Source: Bacillus benzoevorans
Lineage (GTDB): Bacteria > Bacillota > Bacilli > Bacillales > Cytobacillaceae
Assembly: GCF_014207535.1 (NCBI RefSeq)
Contig: NZ_JACHGK010000018.1
Span: 1-62,788, forward strand
Reading direction: 5' to 3'
DNA length: 62,788 bases
Shown here in pieces: positions 18,253 to 27,598 of this stretch. The notes under the pieces were generated by a model. It was not told the DNA's origin, did no database searches, and saw nothing but the letters and a program-made list of their open reading frames with translations. A program made the translations under genes and the position numbers. The first letter of the stretch is position 1, and the number at the start of each line of letters is the position of its first letter.

Positions 18253-19113
18253 GTGGCATCTTTACGCGATATTAAAAATCGGATTACGGCAACAAGCAAG
18301 ATGAGTAAAATTACGAAAGCGATGCAGATGATGTCAGCTGCAAAAATGACTAAGGCTGAACAAAATGCAAAATCTTTCGTTCCTTATATGGAAAAGATTC
18401 AAGAGGTAACAACCTCTGTAGCACTTGGAAGCAAGGGTGCAGCGCATCCAATGTTAAAATCCCGTCCGGTCAAGAAAACGGCTTATATCGTTATCACTTC
18501 AGACCGCGGACTTGCAGGGGCATTTAACAGTAACGTGCTTCGTGCGGTCAGCCAGGCGATCCTCGAGCGTCATAAATCAACAGATGAATACGTGATCATT
18601 GCTCTTGGTCGTGTCGCACGTGACTTCTTTGTGAAAAAAGGCGCCAATGTCATTCTTGATGTGATTGGTCTGCACGATCAGCCTGCTTTTACGGACATAA
18701 ATAACTTTACATCGAAAGCCGTTGGCATGTTCTCGGATGAGACATTTGATGAACTGTATATTTATTACAGCCATTATGTCAATGCGATTAAATATGATGT
18801 AACAGAGAAAAAGCTTCTTCCATTCGCGGATATGTCAGCAGAGGGCGCTAAATTAACTTCTTATGAATTTGAGCCATCTGCAGAAGAAATCCTCGATGTA
18901 TTGCTGCCGCAATATGCAGAAAGCTTGATTTATGGGGCATTGTTAGACAGTAAAGCAAGTGAACACGCGGCGCGGATGACAGCGATGAAGGCTGCTACGG
19001 ATAATGCAAATGATATTATTAGTACGCTGTCTTTGAGCTACAACCGTGCACGTCAGGCTGCGATTACGCAGGAAATTACGGAAATCGTAGGCGGAGCCGC
19101 TGCGCTTGAGTAG
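18253..19113 (+). CDS. atpG: F1Fo ATP synthase subunit gamma
   Basis: 286 residues. N-terminal helix ASLRDIKNRITATSKMSKIT and C-terminal helix NRARQAAITQEITEIVGGAAAL form the rotor shaft. GTG start after AGGGTGGTGAGA. A small stem (GAGCCGG/CCGGCCTC, about 19143-19166) lies in the 105-nt gap before atpD. Confidence 0.97.
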   Translation: MASLRDIKNRITATSKMSKITKAMQMMSAAKMTKAEQNAKSFVPYMEKIQEVTTSVALGSKGAAHPMLKSRPVKKTAYIVITSDRGLAGAFNSNVLRAVSQAILERHKSTDEYVIIALGRVARDFFVKKGANVILDVIGLHDQPAFTDINNFTSKAVGMFSDETFDELYIYYSHYVNAIKYDVTEKKLLPFADMSAEGAKLTSYEFEPSAEEILDVLLPQYAESLIYGALLDSKASEHAARMTAMKAATDNANDIISTLSLSYNRARQAAITQEITEIVGGAAALE

Positions 19114-19218
19114 GATAGAACCGTGAAAAGGTACTAAATAATAGAGCCGGACTAATACCCGGCCTCTCGATAAAGATAAGTTCGGAAAAGCTTTAACAGA
19201 ACTATAGGAGGAAAAAAC

Positions 19219-20622
19219 ATGAACAAAGGACATGTCGTTCAGGTTATGGGTCCGGTTGTTGACGTTAAGTTTCCAAGTGGTCAACTTCCAGAACTTAATA
19301 ACGCATTAAGAATCGACGCCCATGTAGGCAACGTAGATCTTAAATTAACACTTGAAGTTGCGCTGCATTTAGGTGACGATACCGTTCGTACTATTGCCAT
19401 GACTTCAACTGACGGGGTTACCCGCGGAATTGAAGTAACTGACACAGGTGCGCCAATTTCTGTACCGGTTGGAGATGCAACACTTGGACGTGTATTCAAC
19501 GTACTAGGTGAAGTAATCGACCTTAAAGAAGAAGTTCCAGCAAGCGTTCGCCGTGATCCGATTCACAGGGAAGCGCCGACATTTGAACAACTATCTACAG
19601 AAGTAGAAATTCTTGAAACAGGTATTAAAGTAGTAGACCTTCTTGCTCCATACATTAAAGGGGGAAAAATCGGTCTATTCGGTGGTGCCGGTGTAGGTAA
19701 AACCGTATTAATTCAAGAATTAATCAACAATATCGCGCAAGAGCATAGTGGTATCTCTGTATTCGCCGGCGTTGGTGAGCGTACACGTGAAGGAAATGAC
19801 TTATTCTGGGAAATGACAGAATCAGGCGTTATCAAGCAGACAGCCATGGTATTCGGACAAATGAACGAACCTCCTGGTGCTCGTATGCGTGTAGCCTTAA
19901 CTGGATTAACTATGGCGGAATATTTCCGTGATGAGCAAGGACAAGACGTGTTATTGTTCATTGATAACATCTTCCGTTTCACGCAAGCAGGTTCTGAGGT
20001 TTCTGCGCTATTAGGCCGTATGCCTTCTGCCGTAGGTTACCAACCGACACTTGCTACTGAAATGGGTAGATTACAAGAACGTATCACATCTACAAATAAA
20101 GGATCTGTTACATCTATCCAAGCGATTTACGTACCAGCCGATGACTATACTGACCCGGCTCCGGCGACAACATTCGCCCACTTAGATGCAACAACAAACC
20201 TTGAACGTAAATTATCTGAGATGGGTATCTATCCTGCGGTGGACCCTCTTGCATCAACATCTCGTGCGCTTTCTCCTGACATCGTTGGGGAAGAACACTA
20301 TGAAGTTGCACGTCAAGTACAACAAACATTACAAAAATACCGTGAATTACAAGATATCATTGCGATGTTAGGAATGGATGAGCTTTCTGACGAAGATAAG
20401 CTGACCGTAGCACGTGCCCGTCGTATTCAAAACTTCTTATCACAAAACTTCCACGTGGCTGAACAATTTACAGGACAACCGGGATCATATGTACCTGTAA
20501 AAGAAACAGTTCGCGGATTCAAAGAAATCCTTGAAGGAAAATATGATGATCTTCCAGAAGATGCATTCCGTCTTGTTGGTAGAATTGAAGAAGTAGTGGA
20601 AAAAGCGAAACAAATGGCATAA
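19219..20622 (+). CDS. atpD: F1Fo ATP synthase subunit beta
   Basis: 467 residues. Catalytic subunit: P-loop GGAGVGKTVL, catalytic glutamate in GERTREGNDL, Walker B VLLFIDNIFRF and the DELSDEDK segment. RBS TAGGAGG. Highly biased codon use. Confidence 0.98.
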   Translation: MNKGHVVQVMGPVVDVKFPSGQLPELNNALRIDAHVGNVDLKLTLEVALHLGDDTVRTIAMTSTDGVTRGIEVTDTGAPISVPVGDATLGRVFNVLGEVIDLKEEVPASVRRDPIHREAPTFEQLSTEVEILETGIKVVDLLAPYIKGGKIGLFGGAGVGKTVLIQELINNIAQEHSGISVFAGVGERTREGNDLFWEMTESGVIKQTAMVFGQMNEPPGARMRVALTGLTMAEYFRDEQGQDVLLFIDNIFRFTQAGSEVSALLGRMPSAVGYQPTLATEMGRLQERITSTNKGSVTSIQAIYVPADDYTDPAPATTFAHLDATTNLERKLSEMGIYPAVDPLASTSRALSPDIVGEEHYEVARQVQQTLQKYRELQDIIAMLGMDELSDEDKLTVARARRIQNFLSQNFHVAEQFTGQPGSYVPVKETVRGFKEILEGKYDDLPEDAFRLVGRIEEVVEKAKQMA

Positions 20623-20644
20623 TTTCGGACCAGGAGGTTAAAAA

Positions 20645-21049
20645 ATGAAGGCATTTACTGTCAATGTTGTTACTCCTGATGGCCCAGTGTTTGATTCGGA
20701 AGTGGAAATGATCATTGCCAAGGCCAAAAGCGGTGAGCTTGGTATAATGGCTGGACATATCCCTTTGGTTGCCCCATTAGAAATTGGTGCCGTCCGTCTG
20801 AAAAATGGGGGTAATACTGAACTTGTAGCAGTAAGCGGCGGTCTTTTAGAAGTCCGTCCCGAAAAAGTAACGATTTTAGCTCAGGCCGCTGAAATTGCAG
20901 AGAAAATCGATGTAGAACGCGCTTTGGCAGCCAAAGAACGTGCTGAACGCCGTCTGAATGAAATGAAACAAGATACCCTTGATTTTAAACGTGCAGAGCT
21001 TGCTCTGCAGCGTGCCCTTAACCGTATTTCGGTTTCTGGCAAAAAGTAA
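20645..21049 (+). CDS. atpC: F1Fo ATP synthase subunit epsilon
   Basis: 134 residues: N-terminal beta sandwich (to about residue 85, GGLLEVRPEKVTILA) and C-terminal helical hairpin that can block rotation. RBS CAGGAGG. Last gene of the operon, followed by a clear terminator. Confidence 0.96.
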   Translation: MKAFTVNVVTPDGPVFDSEVEMIIAKAKSGELGIMAGHIPLVAPLEIGAVRLKNGGNTELVAVSGGLLEVRPEKVTILAQAAEIAEKIDVERALAAKERAERRLNEMKQDTLDFKRAELALQRALNRISVSGKK

Positions 21050-21055
21050 TATAGT

Positions 21056-21092
21056 AAACACCTTCCTTACGGGAGGTGTTTATTTTTTTTAC
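21056..21092 (+). terminator. atp operon terminator
   Basis: AAACACCTTCC and GGGAGGTGTTT form a stem with a short loop, followed by a T-run. Confidence 0.92.
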
Positions 21093-22028
21093 TATATCTT
21101 TAGAATGAACAAACTCCTGTATATGCTATTATGGCAAAATATGTAATTTGTGAAATGACAGATTCTCGACACCATACGCCCATTGTCAGCCGCTCCATAA
21201 CGACAAATTCCTACAAATGTCTACAATTATTTCCCAAGAAATAATAAATCCGAATAATAATCTGCTGCCATAGTTGCCTAGTTTAGTAGAACACGAATAT
21301 TAATGTTCATTTTGTTATACAACAAAAGTCATATTTAACCTGCCTTCTCTTTATTTCTATATCTAATGGAAAATGAAACTTCTGTACACACACATCTGAA
21401 TATTTGCTTTTTAGTTCTTAGGTACAAAGCCGCAAATTATTTTTTTAAAGATGCTAAATCAATTCTTTATATGTTACAACTTTATGATAAAATACTTATG
21501 GCGGGTTCTGATTATGGATAAGAGGATAAGGCTGGTTTGAATCATGTGAAGGAGCGCTGCTTATAAAAAAGATAAATCACCCTATAACCTGTTCGGGTAT
21601 AGGATTTGTAATGCAAGAAAAGGGGGGTTGTTATCCGGACTAGAAAAAAATGGCACTTAAATAGAAAATAGAGTAACCACTTATGAAAATCCTCTATCGC
21701 TGAGTAAGAAATGCTTATTCTTATTATGATCCGAAAGATCCTGCATATATATACTTAAACGGGTTTCATTGTCCATTTTATCGTTGATTCTTCCTGTGAA
21801 TGATGTTGTTCCAGGGGATTGCAACGCTCATATTGGGCATAGTAAATCGTGCCCAGCAAATGCAAAATAAAGGGCAAAAGCACTTTTTTGACAATGAAAT
21901 TTCCTTGAAGAATTAACTCAATTCACTTTGAAGTCAACAGTCGACACAAAATTGTAACAGTGCTATAATGATTACGGTTACAAAATTGAATGTTTTGGAA
22001 ATTTTTAATAGAATTGGAGGGATTTGGC
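21093..22028 (+). other. Long non-coding interval between atp and nuo operons
   Basis: Over 900 nt with no credible gene on either strand. It contains the nuo promoter (21941-21969), a possible extended -10 promoter (TGATAAAAT near 21485-21493) and two hairpins: CCTATAACC/GGGTATAGG at 21581-21602 and TGGGC/GCCCA at about 21833-21855. Unusually long for this gene-dense region; it could encode a regulatory RNA, but nothing here proves it. Confidence 0.5.
21941..21969 (+). promoter_or_regulatory. SigA promoter of the nuo operon
   Basis: TCGACA at 21941-21946, 17-nt spacer, TATAAT at 21964-21969, with an upstream TGC forming an extended -10. About 60 nt before the nuoA start. Confidence 0.75.
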
Positions 22029-22403
22029 GTGGAACTTTTAAATTTATACCAAAATAATTATATGGTAGTGGCAATATTTCTAATTCTCGGAATATTACTC
22101 CCTGTCGTAGCATTAACTTTTGGTAGATTACTGAGGCCGCACAAGCCTGAAGAAGCTAAGTACACGACCTACGAAAGTGGTATTGAACCATTCCATGATT
22201 CCAGGATTCAATTCAATTTAGGGTATTATATTTTTGCATTAATGTTCGTTATTTTTGATGTTGAAACAATCTTTTTGTATCCTTGGGCTGTTGCTTATGA
22301 CAAACTGGGAATTTTTGCACTGATCGAAATGCTAATCTTTGTCATTATGCTTGTCATTGGACTAGTGTATGCATGGAAGAAGAAGGTGTTAAAATGGAGC
22401 TAA
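22029..22403 (+). CDS. nuoA: NADH-quinone oxidoreductase subunit A
   Basis: 124 residues, three transmembrane helices, with the family segment KYTTYESGIEPFHDSRIQF. GTG start at 22029 follows TTGGAGGG; a longer frame from 21990 has no site. First gene of an 11-gene complex I operon. Its end overlaps nuoB by 10 nt. Confidence 0.95.
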   Translation: MELLNLYQNNYMVVAIFLILGILLPVVALTFGRLLRPHKPEEAKYTTYESGIEPFHDSRIQFNLGYYIFALMFVIFDVETIFLYPWAVAYDKLGIFALIEMLIFVIMLVIGLVYAWKKKVLKWS

Positions 22404-22906
22404 AAACAAACGAGTTTACACCAGAGGAAATGGAAGAGATTAAGCGTAATGTGTTTATGTCTAATCTCGAATCGATTAAAGGCTGGGCGAGAAGTAAGTC
22501 ATTATGGCCTTTATCATTCGGGCTGGCTTGTTGTGCCATTGAAATGATGGCGACAGGAGGAGCCCATTATGATTTTGACAGATTCGGAACAATATTTCGT
22601 GCCTCGCCGCGTCAATCCGATGTCATGATTGTAGCAGGGACAGTAACTAAGAAAATGGCACCCATTTTGCGGCGTTTATATGATCAAATGCCAGAGCCGA
22701 AATGGGTCATTGCTATGGGTTCCTGCGCAACTGCCGGAGGTCCGTATGTTCATTCGTATTCGGTAGTCAAAGGGGTCGACCAAGTGGTCCCTGTTGATGT
22801 GTATATACCTGGATGCCCACCAAACCCGGCGGCGCTCATTTATGGAGTGAATAAATTAAAGGAACAAATCCGCTATGAGGCAAAAACCGGGAAGAAGGTG
22901 AAGTAG
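22394..22906 (+). CDS. nuoB: NADH-quinone oxidoreductase subunit B
   Basis: 170 residues. Holds cluster N2: cysteines in LACCAIEM, GSCATAGG and PGCPPNP. The start at 22394 follows AAGGTG; a start at 22373 is possible but lies deeper inside nuoA. Connects the hydrophilic arm to the quinone site. Confidence 0.96.
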   Translation: MELKTNEFTPEEMEEIKRNVFMSNLESIKGWARSKSLWPLSFGLACCAIEMMATGGAHYDFDRFGTIFRASPRQSDVMIVAGTVTKKMAPILRRLYDQMPEPKWVIAMGSCATAGGPYVHSYSVVKGVDQVVPVDVYIPGCPPNPAALIYGVNKLKEQIRYEAKTGKKVK

Positions 22907-22910
22907 GCAA

Positions 22911-24083
22911 ATGAGCGGGGAAAAGGATTTAGCACAATTAAAGAAAGATGCTGCCGCAAAGGCAAAGGCTGAAGCGCTTTCAAGGTTAGAAAATGGCGCA
23001 CCTGCTGCAAAAGACGCTGACGTAGCTGCTAAAAAGGCAGAAGCTGCAGCAGCTGCTAAAGCGGCCGCAGCAGCGAAAGCCAAAGCCAAAGCTTCCGTGG
23101 CTGAGAAGGAAAAGGACACAGAAGGAACAGAGGCAGTTGGGGAAGACCGCGCAAGTGAGAAAGCGAAAGCGGCTGCAGCGGCAAAAGCAAAAGCAGCTGC
23201 CGCCGCGAAGGCGAAAGCAGCAGCAGCGGCAAAGATGCAGGCAGCCGAAGGATCGGAGCCGGCAAGCGAAACGGACGCCGCAAGTGAGAAAGCGAAAGCG
23301 GCGGCCGCCGCAAAAGCAAAAGCAGCTGCCGCCGCAAAGGCGAAAGCCGCAGCTGCAGCAAAAGCTAATGCTGGGGCAGGAGCGGGCGCGGATAGCGACA
23401 GTGAGAAAGCGAAGGCGAAAGCAGCCGCCGCGGCAAAAGCGAAAGCAGCCGCTGCCGCGAAGGCTAAGGCACAAGCTGGCACAGATGGTGATGCCGAAAG
23501 CGAGAAAGCGAAAGCTATTGCTGCCGCAAAAGCAAAAGCCGCAGCAGCAGCAAAAGCGAAAGCCGCTGTCGGAGGCACGGAAGTCTCTAAAGCAGCTGAG
23601 GAAAAGAAACCATCGCCAAATCAGCCTTATTTAGATAAATACGTAAAAGTCATTGAGGATCATCTGGGAAAAGACGTCCTTGAGGACAACTATATTAATG
23701 AAATTTCTAAGGATGTACCGACGCTTGTGGTGAAAAAGGAATCCTACTACAAAACAGCAGAATTTCTGAAATATAACGAACAGCTTGGTTTTGACTATTT
23801 ATCAGAAATACACGGAACCGATTTTCAAACACATATGGAAGTGTATGTACACCTGTATTCTTATAAAAATCATCAGTCAGTAGCCCTTAAAGTGAAGATT
23901 GACCGGGAGCAGCCTGTCATTGATTCACTCGTACCGCTATGGCCTGGGGCAGACTGGCCTGAATGCGAAGCCTATGATTTGCTGGGCATTCAATTTAACG
24001 GACATCCAAACTTACATCGGATTATGCTGGGAGAAGACTGGGTCGGTCATCCTCTCAGAAAAGATTACGATGTGGAGGTGTAG
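22911..24083 (+). CDS. nuoC: NADH-quinone oxidoreductase subunit C with Ala/Lys-rich extension
   Basis: 390 residues. The 30-kDa complex I domain occupies residues 237-390 (NQPYLDKYVKVIED to LRKDYDVEV, including WPECEAYDLLGIQF). Residues 1-236 are a low-complexity extension made mostly of A and K in AKAKAAAAAK-type blocks, broken by acidic spacers into about four SEKAKA modules. Bacillus cereus-group NuoC proteins carry a similar extension (recalled), so it is a lineage trait. It should form a very long charged helix; function unknown. Overlapping frames on both strands are artefacts of the repeat. Confidence 0.93.
   Translation: MSGEKDLAQLKKDAAAKAKAEALSRLENGAPAAKDADVAAKKAEAAAAAKAAAAAKAKAKASVAEKEKDTEGTEAVGEDRASEKAKAAAAAKAKAAAAAKAKAAAAAKMQAAEGSEPASETDAASEKAKAAAAAKAKAAAAAKAKAAAAAKANAGAGAGADSDSEKAKAKAAAAAKAKAAAAAKAKAQAGTDGDAESEKAKAIAAAKAKAAAAAKAKAAVGGTEVSKAAEEKKPSPNQPYLDKYVKVIEDHLGKDVLEDNYINEISKDVPTLVVKKESYYKTAEFLKYNEQLGFDYLSEIHGTDFQTHMEVYVHLYSYKNHQSVALKVKIDREQPVIDSLVPLWPGADWPECEAYDLLGIQFNGHPNLHRIMLGEDWVGHPLRKDYDVEV
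22985..23590 (+). repeat. Ala/Lys codon repeat inside nuoC
   Basis: Degenerate GCN/AAA-rich repeats. Modules begin with AGTGAGAAAGCGAAAG-like DNA at 23154, 23283, 23400 and 23499 (spacings 129, 117 and 99 nt, all multiples of three). Length variation between strains is expected. Confidence 0.85.
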
Positions 24084-24086
24084 ACG

Positions 24087-25187
24087 GTGATAAGAACAGA
24101 GGAAATGATATTAAACGTAGGACCTCAGCATCCAAGTACGCATGGAGTATTCCGCCTGGTTATTAAAATCGATGGGGAAATCATCAAAGAAGCACAACCG
24201 GTCATTGGCTACTTGCATCGGGGTACTGAAAAAATAGCAGAAAACCTTCAGTATACACAAATCATCCCTTATACAGATCGGATGGATTACATTTCAGCGA
24301 TGACGAATAACTATGTAATCTGTCATGCGGTAGAAACGATTGCAGGCATCGAAGTGCCGGAGCGCGCAGAGTATTTGCGCGTCATCGCTATGGAGCTGAA
24401 CCGGGTTGCCAGCCACCTTGTCTGGTGGGGGACGTATTTGTTGGACCTTGGGGCAACAAGCCCGTTTATCTATGCATTCCGAGAACGTGAAATGATCCTC
24501 AATCTATTTAATGAGCTTTGCGGGGCACGGATGACATTTAACTATATGCGTGTCGGCGGCGTTAAATGGGATGCACCTGAAGGCTGGATTGAAAAAGTAA
24601 GAGATTTCGTTCCTTATATGCGCGAACAGCTGAAGGGCTATCATCAGCTCGTTACAGGAAATGAGATTTTCCTTAACCGCGTAAAAGGCATCGGCACATA
24701 TACGAAGGAAGACGCTTTAGCCTATTCATTAAGCGGAGCAAATCTCCGCTGCACAGGGGTTAAGTGGGATTTACGTAAAGATGAGCCATATTCCATCTAC
24801 GACCGCTTTGATTTTGATGTACCGGTATTTGATACAGGTGATGCTTGGGCCCGTTACCAATGCCGGATGGCGGAAATTGAAGAGTCGCTGAAAATCGTTG
24901 AGCAGGCAGTTGCTCAATTCCCGGCAGATGGTCCGATTTTGGCTAAAGTTCCAAAGATTATTAAAGCACCTAAAGGGGAGACCTACGTCAGAATCGAGTC
25001 TCCTAGGGGAGAAATTGGCTGCTATATTGCCAGTGACGGCAAAAAAGAACCGTATCGCTTGAAATTCAGACGTCCGTCATTCTATAACCTGCAAATTCTC
25101 ACTAAATTGATCGAAGGAGAAAATATCTCAAACCTGATTGCTATTTTAGGGGCGATTGATATTATCCTTGGGGAGGTTGACGGATAA
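24087..25187 (+). CDS. nuoD: NADH-quinone oxidoreductase subunit D
   Basis: 366 residues, 49-kDa subunit related to NiFe hydrogenase large chains; motifs GPQHPSTHGVFR, GYLHRGTEK and the C-terminal IIAILGAIDIILGEVDG. GTG start after TGGAGGTG. It forms the quinone pocket with NuoB. The stop overlaps the nuoH start by one base. Confidence 0.97.
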   Translation: MIRTEEMILNVGPQHPSTHGVFRLVIKIDGEIIKEAQPVIGYLHRGTEKIAENLQYTQIIPYTDRMDYISAMTNNYVICHAVETIAGIEVPERAEYLRVIAMELNRVASHLVWWGTYLLDLGATSPFIYAFREREMILNLFNELCGARMTFNYMRVGGVKWDAPEGWIEKVRDFVPYMREQLKGYHQLVTGNEIFLNRVKGIGTYTKEDALAYSLSGANLRCTGVKWDLRKDEPYSIYDRFDFDVPVFDTGDAWARYQCRMAEIEESLKIVEQAVAQFPADGPILAKVPKIIKAPKGETYVRIESPRGEIGCYIASDGKKEPYRLKFRRPSFYNLQILTKLIEGENISNLIAILGAIDIILGEVDG

Positions 25188-26194
25188 TGATCAATGAGTT
25201 GCTGCGTTCAAGCCCTAGTTTAGGACATTTTGGAATCTTCTTTTTACTGACTGTAATATTTTTATTCGTTATCTTAGGATTTGTATGTTATGCCGTTTTA
25301 GCAGAACGGAAGGTGATGGGTTTTATCCAATTGCGAAAAGGACCGGATCAGCTCGGAGGCCGCTGGGGACTGTTGCAGACGGCCGCTGACGTTCTAAAGC
25401 TGTTACTTAAAGAGGATATTATACCAAAGCTTGCTGACCGTCCGTTATTTATTATCGCACCGGTTCTTGCCTTTGCTCCATCCTTTATAGTCCTTGCCGC
25501 TATACCGTTTACGGAAAATCTGAAATTCGCTGATATCGGAGTCGGTCTGCTTTATTATATTGCGGTATCCGGTATCACGATCCTTGGGATTGTAACAGCA
25601 GGATGGGCATCAAACAATAAATACTCACTGCTTGGCGGAATACGGGGCGCTGCACAGATGATTTCCTACGAAATTCCGCTTGTCATGTCTGTTATCGGCT
25701 TGATCATGATGACAGGAAGCTTGAATTTAACGGATATTGTTCATGCGCAGGAAAATGTTTGGTTTATGTTTTCCCAGCCAATTGCCTTTATAGTCTTTAT
25801 GATTGCAGCAAATGCTGAATTAAACCGGACGCCATTTGACCTGCCTGAGTCTGAAAGTGAGCTCGTTGCCGGTTACAATACCGAATACTCCGGATTCCGT
25901 TATGCCTTCTTTATGCTGGCGGAGTACGTGTATTTGTTTGCCATGTCGGCATTAGCAACCGTATTATTCTTTGGCGGCTGGCAGCCGGTGATATTCCTTG
26001 ACTTTATCCCAGGTGCTGTCTGGTTTGCCTTGAAATTTAGTGTTGTTCTTTTCTTCTGGCTGTGGCTGCGTGCAACATTTCCGCGTGTCCGTGACGACCA
26101 GTTGATGGAGTTTGGCTGGAAGGTACTCCTGCCAGTGGCTTTGGCAAATATCTTCCTGACTGCTGTCATCAAAGAAATCATCAACTTGTTCTAA
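25187..26194 (+). CDS. nuoH: NADH-quinone oxidoreductase subunit H
   Basis: 335 residues, eight or more transmembrane helices. Conserved quinone-channel motifs ERKVMGFIQLRKGPD, GGIRGAAQMISYEIPL and NRTPFDLPESESELVAGYN. Proximal membrane-arm subunit. Confidence 0.97.
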   Translation: MINELLRSSPSLGHFGIFFLLTVIFLFVILGFVCYAVLAERKVMGFIQLRKGPDQLGGRWGLLQTAADVLKLLLKEDIIPKLADRPLFIIAPVLAFAPSFIVLAAIPFTENLKFADIGVGLLYYIAVSGITILGIVTAGWASNNKYSLLGGIRGAAQMISYEIPLVMSVIGLIMMTGSLNLTDIVHAQENVWFMFSQPIAFIVFMIAANAELNRTPFDLPESESELVAGYNTEYSGFRYAFFMLAEYVYLFAMSALATVLFFGGWQPVIFLDFIPGAVWFALKFSVVLFFWLWLRATFPRVRDDQLMEFGWKVLLPVALANIFLTAVIKEIINLF

Positions 26195-26237
26195 ATGCGT
26201 GAGGGGAGTGTTCCCCTAAAATTTGAGAGGTGATCAA

Positions 26238-26657
26238 ATGTTTGGCTTGATGAAAGGATTAGGCTACACGATAAAAAATTTGACACGTGAAAAAGTAACC
26301 TATGATTATCCGAATAAGCCGATACCGCTTCCGGATCGCTTTCGGGGAATTCAAAAATTTAATCCGGAAAAATGCATCGTCTGCAACCAGTGTGCCAACA
26401 TTTGTCCGACTGGCTGCATTCAATTGACAGGGAAGAAGCATCCCGACCCGGAGAAAAAAGGAAAAGTGATCGACACATACAATATCAATTTTGAAATTTG
26501 TATCTTGTGTGATCTCTGTACAGAGGTCTGCCCGACAGAAGCCATTGTGATGTCGAATAACTTTGAGTTAGCGGAATATACCCGCGGCAAGCTTTATAAA
26601 GATATTGAATGGCTTGACCATAATGATCAGAATGTTCGGCAGGTGAATAAACCATGA
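26238..26657 (+). CDS. nuoI: NADH-quinone oxidoreductase subunit I
   Basis: 139 residues with two 4Fe-4S motifs, CIVCNQCANICPTGC and CILCDLCTEVCP (clusters N6a/N6b). The start at 26238 follows GAGAGGTGAT. Because NuoE, F and G are absent, this subunit is the likely electron entry point. Stop overlaps nuoJ start by four bases. Confidence 0.96.
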   Translation: MFGLMKGLGYTIKNLTREKVTYDYPNKPIPLPDRFRGIQKFNPEKCIVCNQCANICPTGCIQLTGKKHPDPEKKGKVIDTYNINFEICILCDLCTEVCPTEAIVMSNNFELAEYTRGKLYKDIEWLDHNDQNVRQVNKP

Positions 26658-27163
26658 CAGGAGAGTTTCTTGCTTTTATCCTGCTGGCGTTAATCGCCAT
26701 CACAGGCGGCGTATTGCTGCTTAATTTATCGAAAGTTGTGCACATGGTCATGGCACTCGTTGCCACGTTCTTGAGCATAGCAGGAATTTACATCCTGCTC
26801 TCAGCAGAATTTCTCGCCTTTGTCCAAGTCCTGATTTATTCAGGTGCGATTACGATTATCATGCTGTTTGGGATTATGCTGACCAAGCATGATGATAAAG
26901 AAGATGTATCACCAGGAAGATTAAAAAAACTGCTGCTATTCCTTGGGATAGCCGGATTTGGCATTGTCTTCTATATGGGGATTTACAATCTTGGTTTCTC
27001 AGGCACAGCGGAGGACCTGCATATCAATAACACAGCACAAATTGGTACTGCGATTTATACAAAATACATTATTCCATTTGAATTAGCATCTGTTGTGCTG
27101 TTAGTAGCACTAATCGGAGCCATTATTTTAGCGAAAAAAGAACCTGAAGAGGAGGCTGAATAA
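26654..27163 (+). CDS. nuoJ: NADH-quinone oxidoreductase subunit J
   Basis: 169 residues, five transmembrane helices, with VQVLIYSGAITIIMLFGIML characteristic of NuoJ. ATGA overlap with nuoI. C-terminus is acidic (KKEPEEEAE). Confidence 0.95.
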   Translation: MTGEFLAFILLALIAITGGVLLLNLSKVVHMVMALVATFLSIAGIYILLSAEFLAFVQVLIYSGAITIIMLFGIMLTKHDDKEDVSPGRLKKLLLFLGIAGFGIVFYMGIYNLGFSGTAEDLHINNTAQIGTAIYTKYIIPFELASVVLLVALIGAIILAKKEPEEEAE

Positions 27164-27165
27164 TC

Positions 27166-27480
27166 ATGAGTTCTGTACCTCTTTCGGCGTATCTGGCTCT
27201 GGCCTTAATCTTGTTCTGCATCGGTCTTTACGGGGCGCTCACGAAACGCAATACGATCATCGTGTTAATTTCAATTGAGCTTATGCTCAACGCCGTGAAT
27301 ATTAACCTGGTGGCATTTAGTAAACTCGGACCTGTTCCATCCATTACAGGTCAAATCTTTGCCTTATTCGGTATGGCAATCGCGGCGGCAGAGGTAGCAG
27401 TCGGAATTGCCATCCTCATCGCACTCTACCATAACCGCAAAACGGTTAAGATCGATGAAATGAACACCATGAAACATTAA
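27166..27480 (+). CDS. nuoK: NADH-quinone oxidoreductase subunit K
   Basis: 104 residues, three transmembrane helices with conserved glutamates in LISIELMLNAVNIN and AAAEVAVGIAI. RBS GAGGAGG, 2 nt after nuoJ. Confidence 0.96.
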   Translation: MSSVPLSAYLALALILFCIGLYGALTKRNTIIVLISIELMLNAVNINLVAFSKLGPVPSITGQIFALFGMAIAAAEVAVGIAILIALYHNRKTVKIDEMNTMKH

Positions 27481-27598
27481 TAGTGCTTGAATTAAAAAAG
27501 GAATTCATGAACAGACTAGCGTGATTTGCCCCGGGAGCCGCGTGCTTAACGGACGAATCACCTATCGTGCTAAGAATTCAAAAGGGGATCTGATATTA

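Noticed and set aside
22856..23634. Long Ala/Phe- and Arg/Gln-rich open frames on both strands across nuoC
   Set aside because: They mirror the GCN/AAA codon repeat in nuoC and have no RBS or family similarity.
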